A DNA stretch of 64,000 bases from Cylicocyclus nassatus (Eukaryota; Nematoda; Chromadorea; Rhabditida; Strongylidae), in the NCBI GenBank assembly GCA_958299035.1, contig CATQJL010000112.1, forward strand, positions 83,594,636-83,658,635, in the 5' to 3' direction. The notes beneath the pieces are model-generated. The model worked only from the letters and a program-made list of their open reading frames with translations. It was not told the DNA's origin and ran no database searches. Of the stretch, positions 63,301-64,000 are shown one piece after another. The position numbers and the translations under genes were made by a program. Each line of letters begins with the position of its first letter. The first letter of the stretch is position 1.

Positions 63301-63543
63301 AAAAATCTAAAGAAAGGTAAAACTATTATGCTGCTGGAATTCAATCAAAATGATACGTAAGGATTATTTATGTAACGAAACCGTTCAACGTTGATAGCTT
63401 TCAAACTTAGTTCTCACATTACAGTTGTATGTATATAAGTTCAATCCAGCACGAGCTATTACATGCTGTAGGACTGTGGCACGAACAAAACAATTATAAT
63501 CGCGACAATTACATCAAAATAAATTATGCAAACTTATTGCCAG
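39305..63543 (+). CDS. Astacin-family zinc metalloprotease (gene B, 3' end beyond window)
   Basis: A paralogue of gene A. Well-supported exons are 54831-54898, 55430-55539, 55591-55714, 63282-63356 and 63425-63543. Their phases equal those of gene A exons 2-6, and their lengths are nearly the same (124 and 119 nt are identical). They encode the propeptide (IRPIRISKQPYGD), the IPY segment, KRIEDHTCIRF, GCRTYVG and the intact zinc motif HELLHAVGLWHE. The Met-turn and later exons lie past 64000. The first exon is tentative: 39305-39373 encodes a signal peptide (MLIKPLLLFFLSSVSTIS) ending in phase 0 at GTAAGT, as gene A exon 1 does, and no better candidate was seen closer. If right, intron 1 is 15,457 bp and contains the whole large Helitron. 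Intron 4 (55715-63281) is 7,567 bp and packed with repeats. A WGATAR site lies just upstream of the ATG. High confidence for exons 2-6, about 0.5 for exon 1. Confidence 0.8.
39501..39671 (+). CDS. Possible orphan exon, faintly cystatin-like
   Basis: An open stretch of 56 residues (MYHLTIEIQTQHEVC..., ISEFWEGVKLT, NNVC) has protein-like composition and a pattern reminiscent of the C-terminal half of cystatins. The likeness is weak and from memory of the family shape only. It does not join in phase with the signal-peptide exon at 39305, and a clear acceptor is missing. It could be an exon remnant or chance. Confidence 0.2.
   Translation: MYHLTIEIQTQHEVCNSVEEEGKNMYFRYSENKYEILISEFWEGVKLTGKAVNNVC
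39724..39931. mobile_element. Tourist-like MITE, copy 1
   Basis: A palindromic element with ends GGCTCCCGCGAGAGTGCCGA and the complement. Flanks are CTA and TTA, close to the TWA duplication of PIF/Harbinger MITEs. It is highly similar to 55906-56113. Confidence 0.8.
39935..40969. mobile_element. Foldback element with about 400-bp arms, TTA duplication
   Basis: GGCAGGGTTCATACTGAGCC at the left is mirrored at the right, with TTA on both sides. The arms (about 39935-40345 and 40555-40969) are nearly identical inverses, and each carries the same open frame (MEYFYARMKRRDMN...). The left TTA is the immediate flank of the MITE ending at 39931, so the two insertions abut. The spacer holds a further GAAAAGGGGCTAGGAGCTTA inverted pair. 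Confidence 0.8.
41101..41350. mobile_element. Foldback MITE, 250 bp
   Basis: GATCGCGAGAGTCGGACGTG at the left is mirrored at the right. The CATTGCGCCGCGC block is also inverted. Target duplication unclear. Confidence 0.7.
41351..42887. other. Unrecognised sequence left of the Helitron
   Basis: No gene recognised. 42505-42640 is related to 7605-7760 in inverse orientation. A frame from 42451 is basic and Ser/Pro-rich but sits in this repeat. Confidence 0.3.
42888..42918 (-). other. Helitron 3' terminus
   Basis: Read on minus: GCCGGGCGGAGCCGGGTATG followed by CCAGCTAG, then host T. It closely resembles the end of the small Helitron (GCCGAGCGGAGCCGGGTAAG, then CAAGCTGG). Confidence 0.8.
42991..45010. 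repeat. Hairpin minisatellite array 1, units of 26-27 bp
   Basis: About 75 units of GGTTGTCCTC-loop-GAGGCAACC-GAT. The loop is GACA, AACA or CAAGT(G), making 26- or 27-bp periods. Each unit is itself a hairpin of about 9 bp with one bulge. Larger blocks repeat too (the CCCATGGCTGCT variant at about 43366, 44006, 44590 and 44866). Frames stay open in many phases only because the unit lacks stops, so these are not genes. 45010-45330 follows with T-rich GGGTTTTCATTTTGCC-type repeats. Confidence 0.9.
45333..50653 (-). pseudogene. Helitron Rep/helicase (RepHel), broken by three frameshifts
   Basis: The rolling-circle transposition protein, in four minus-strand pieces: 50653-47609, 47652-47005, 47080-46160 and 46145-45333. 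Conserved order: a basic N-terminus (MPPKKRASIG, likely true start near 50629), a repeat region, and a cysteine pair zone (VCGKCQAKK, MCC). The Rep motifs FITFTCNPAW (about residue 778), GLPHAHILVWL with the HUH pair (about 845) and the double-tyrosine block YICKYVNKG (about 988) follow. The PIF1-type helicase then has PGGTGKTFL (Walker A), VWDECTM (Walker B), LLAGDFRQTLPVV, TINKAQGQSL and YVACSRVGSP. All catalytic residues are present, but the frame shifts near 47630, 47040 and 46165 by single-base-type indels. Either the gene is recently inactivated or these are assembly errors. Confidence 0.9.
49600..50390 (-). repeat. 69-bp coding minisatellite in the RepHel N-terminus
   Basis: About 11 copies of a 69-bp unit encode SRLDDDRARHAEARSQETAE plus three residues. 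The 23-residue charged repeat is predicted to be helical. Plus-strand frames over this stretch are shadows of it. Confidence 0.9.
50650..50940. repeat. Short repeats in the RepHel leader
   Basis: Repeated GAGCCTTCGGGCTTTTCTACTCGAG-like and GGTCCTCAGGTCCTTGG units lie between the promoter and the RepHel start. They would fall in its 5' UTR. Confidence 0.6.
50983..51003 (-). promoter_or_regulatory. TATA promoter driving RepHel
   Basis: On minus: GC boxes (CCCCGCCCC), then GAGGGGTATATAAGGCGG. It points toward the RepHel start about 330 bp away. It is nearly identical to the opposed promoter at 51133. Confidence 0.65.
51133..51150 (+). promoter_or_regulatory. TATA promoter pointing into hairpin array 2
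   Basis: On plus: CCCCGCCCCC, then GAGGGGTATATAAGGCGAGG. A start about 30 bp downstream (about 51170) would lie right at the edge of the array. With its twin at 50983 it forms a divergent, inverted promoter pair about 130 bp apart. Confidence 0.6.
51177..51891. repeat. Hairpin minisatellite array 2, units of 27 then 34 bp
   Basis: First part (to about 51405): 27-bp units CGGAGGACAACCATCGGATG plus CCTCACT, the inverse complement of array 1 units. Second part: about 13 units of 34 bp, GGTTGTTCGCCTCCATTCGG then AGGTACAACCACTC, each a hairpin GGTTGT/ACAACC plus CCTCC/GGAGG. Long frames on both strands are artefacts of a stop-free 34-bp unit. Confidence 0.9.
52645..52995 (-). repeat. Helitron 5' subterminal tandem repeats
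   Basis: Three roughly 120-bp units share GCATGCTCGATTACCCCCC, TGCCAACTCCCAGCCCC and ATCGATAAAA runs. The related blocks occur in the small Helitron at 22051. Confidence 0.8.
53172..53980. other. Unrecognised, between Helitron and mariner element
   Basis: A 101-codon open frame at 53494-53799 has no recognised features. Its inner segment is bounded by possible splice sites, but no join was supported. Confidence 0.3.
53981..54747. mobile_element. Non-autonomous mariner-type element, 767 bp
   Basis: TTAGGTTGGTACATAAGTAA is mirrored by TTATGTGCCAACCTAA roughly, with TA on both sides. No transposase frame. It lies in intron 1 of astacin gene B. Confidence 0.8.
55154..55345. mobile_element. Foldback MITE in intron 2 of astacin gene B
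   Basis: GACCCTGGGCATACCTCACG is mirrored near the right end (TGAGGTATGCCCACGGTC). It shares the GGCATACCTCACGCGATT core with 26079-26317. Confidence 0.7.
55906..56113. mobile_element. Tourist-like MITE, copy 2
   Basis: GGCTCCCGCCAGAGTGCCGA ends with an exact TAA duplication on both sides. It is closely similar to 39724-39931. Confidence 0.85.
56701..56793. repeat. 93-nt near-perfect hairpin
   Basis: GAAGGTAAG..AATGGG..TGTGGCACAACCCC..GAAAA pairs with TTTTCTAGGGGTTGCGCCA..CCCATT..CTTACCTTC around a loop of about 16 bases. Size and pairing resemble a pre-miRNA, but a tiny MITE is equally likely. The rest of 56114-57165 is unrecognised. Confidence 0.6.
57170..58614. repeat. Large inverted repeat of repeat R1 with nested hairpin
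   Basis: The left arm (about 57170-57737) is an inverse copy of the right arm (about 57905-58590), lacking about 150 bp near its outer end. The spacer contains a second palindrome, GTGGAGACTTTTCACCCCAA and its complement, next to a run of C. Right-arm sequence is the R1 family seen at 12890-13440. Confidence 0.8.
58615..59634. mobile_element. TIR element, 1,020 bp, CTG target duplication
   Basis: TGGCCGTATTCATCAACGAA at the left is mirrored at the right, with CTG on each side. The uninterrupted site is visible at 13405-13407 in the related R1 copy. Subterminal zones are arrays of the palindrome AACCCTGAGGGTT. The AT-rich core has no transposase. Confidence 0.85.
59640..61565. other. Intron 4 interior, no gene recognised
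   Basis: A CCACCTTCACTTTTGG motif at about 59720 and 59755 also occurs at about 57090-57140 and is likely repeat-derived. An open minus frame at 60055-60330 is not recognised. Confidence 0.3.
61566..62706. mobile_element. Compound mariner-type MITE, about 1.1 kb
   Basis: The end TTAAATTGGTGCAAAAGTTT is mirrored by ACCTTTGCACCAACCTGA, with TA on both sides. The right arm is present as a longer inverse (62280-62545) followed by a second partial copy (62550-62706), so one end has been duplicated. No transposase. Confidence 0.7.
62726..62929. mobile_element. TIR MITE with CAGTCTGCCCCAA ends, copy 2
   Basis: Same family as 16916-17125, in the opposite internal orientation, with TA on both sides. 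Confidence 0.65.
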
Positions 63544-64000
63544 GTTTGTCTGAAACTACTCTTTTATTTTTTCTTTATTCCATTTCAAAGCATAAGAGAT
63601 TGTAGTTACAAAACTGTTTGATGCACTTGATGGCCGTCATCTCCTCGTTTGCATATAACATAGAAAAACAGTTGTTTGATCAGCCGACTTCTTTCTTTCT
63701 TATTTGCTTCGGCCAAAAGTATATAGGTCATTCGAAAAATGGTGACGATGGTGCGACCGCGCGCGACACGCACGCATCCCCCAGCAACCGCGTTTTCTAG
63801 GTTTTCATCTTTACTCGAATGGATCTGCTTACATATGACAGTACATGAACATTGAAAGAGATTGAGCTGGGAGTTGCGGCGATGCCATTTTGTATGAGTA
63901 TTTTCTGCTCCTGTTTGCGCAAGGACCACAGCCAAATCCGTCCTCACGATTTTGTTAAGGACCTATACTTGCTATAAGCTGCAAAATCACAATTTAATGC
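63544..64000. other. Intron 6 of astacin gene B (partial)
   Basis: This follows the sixth exon. The next conserved exon, with the Met-turn, is not present before the window ends. Confidence 0.5.

Overview
The window looks like nuclear DNA from a TE-rich nematode. The main evidence is two astacin metalloprotease genes. The complete one ends in a six-cysteine ShKT module, a combination common in roundworms, and its introns include 51-60 nt introns with nematode-style acceptors (TTTCAG, TTGCAG). The species cannot be named from the sequence alone. No tRNA, rRNA or CRISPR locus was found.

Host genes. Astacin gene A (2472-7387, +) is complete: nine exons, 334 codons, every splice phase consistent, and an intact zinc motif and Met-turn. 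Astacin gene B (39305 to at least 63543, +) is a paralogue that runs off the right edge. Its homologous exons keep the same phases and nearly the same lengths. Transposons have swollen two of its introns to about 15.5 kb and 7.6 kb, although the 15.5-kb intron depends on a tentative first exon. Between them, 13.5-24.4 kb is an old, diverged tandem duplication. Each copy holds a minus-strand exon for a small secreted peptide starting MKCIV.

Mobile DNA dominates the rest. (1) A Helitron with both ends recognisable lies at 42888-53171, antisense inside the proposed first intron of astacin B. It has a TC 5' end, a 3' hairpin plus CTAG, and a Rep/PIF1-helicase gene broken by three small frameshifts. 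Two hairpin-unit minisatellites in opposite orientations flank the gene, and a pair of divergent near-identical TATA promoters sits beside one of them. A 520-bp non-autonomous Helitron at 22051-22570 shares both ends. (2) A 4.7-kb PIF/Harbinger element (27701-32419) carries convergent transposase and Myb-like genes, both with premature stops. (3) A 5'-truncated RTE-type LINE (37524-38446) has an 11-bp target-site duplication. (4) There are three mariner-type non-autonomous elements, several Tourist-like and foldback MITEs, and a CTG-duplicating TIR element whose empty site is visible in a paralogous repeat in the same window.

The most unusual object is the Helitron's architecture: inverted hairpin arrays on both sides of the RepHel gene, with a second promoter aimed into one array. 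Coordinates were read by eye and may be off by a base or two at element edges.
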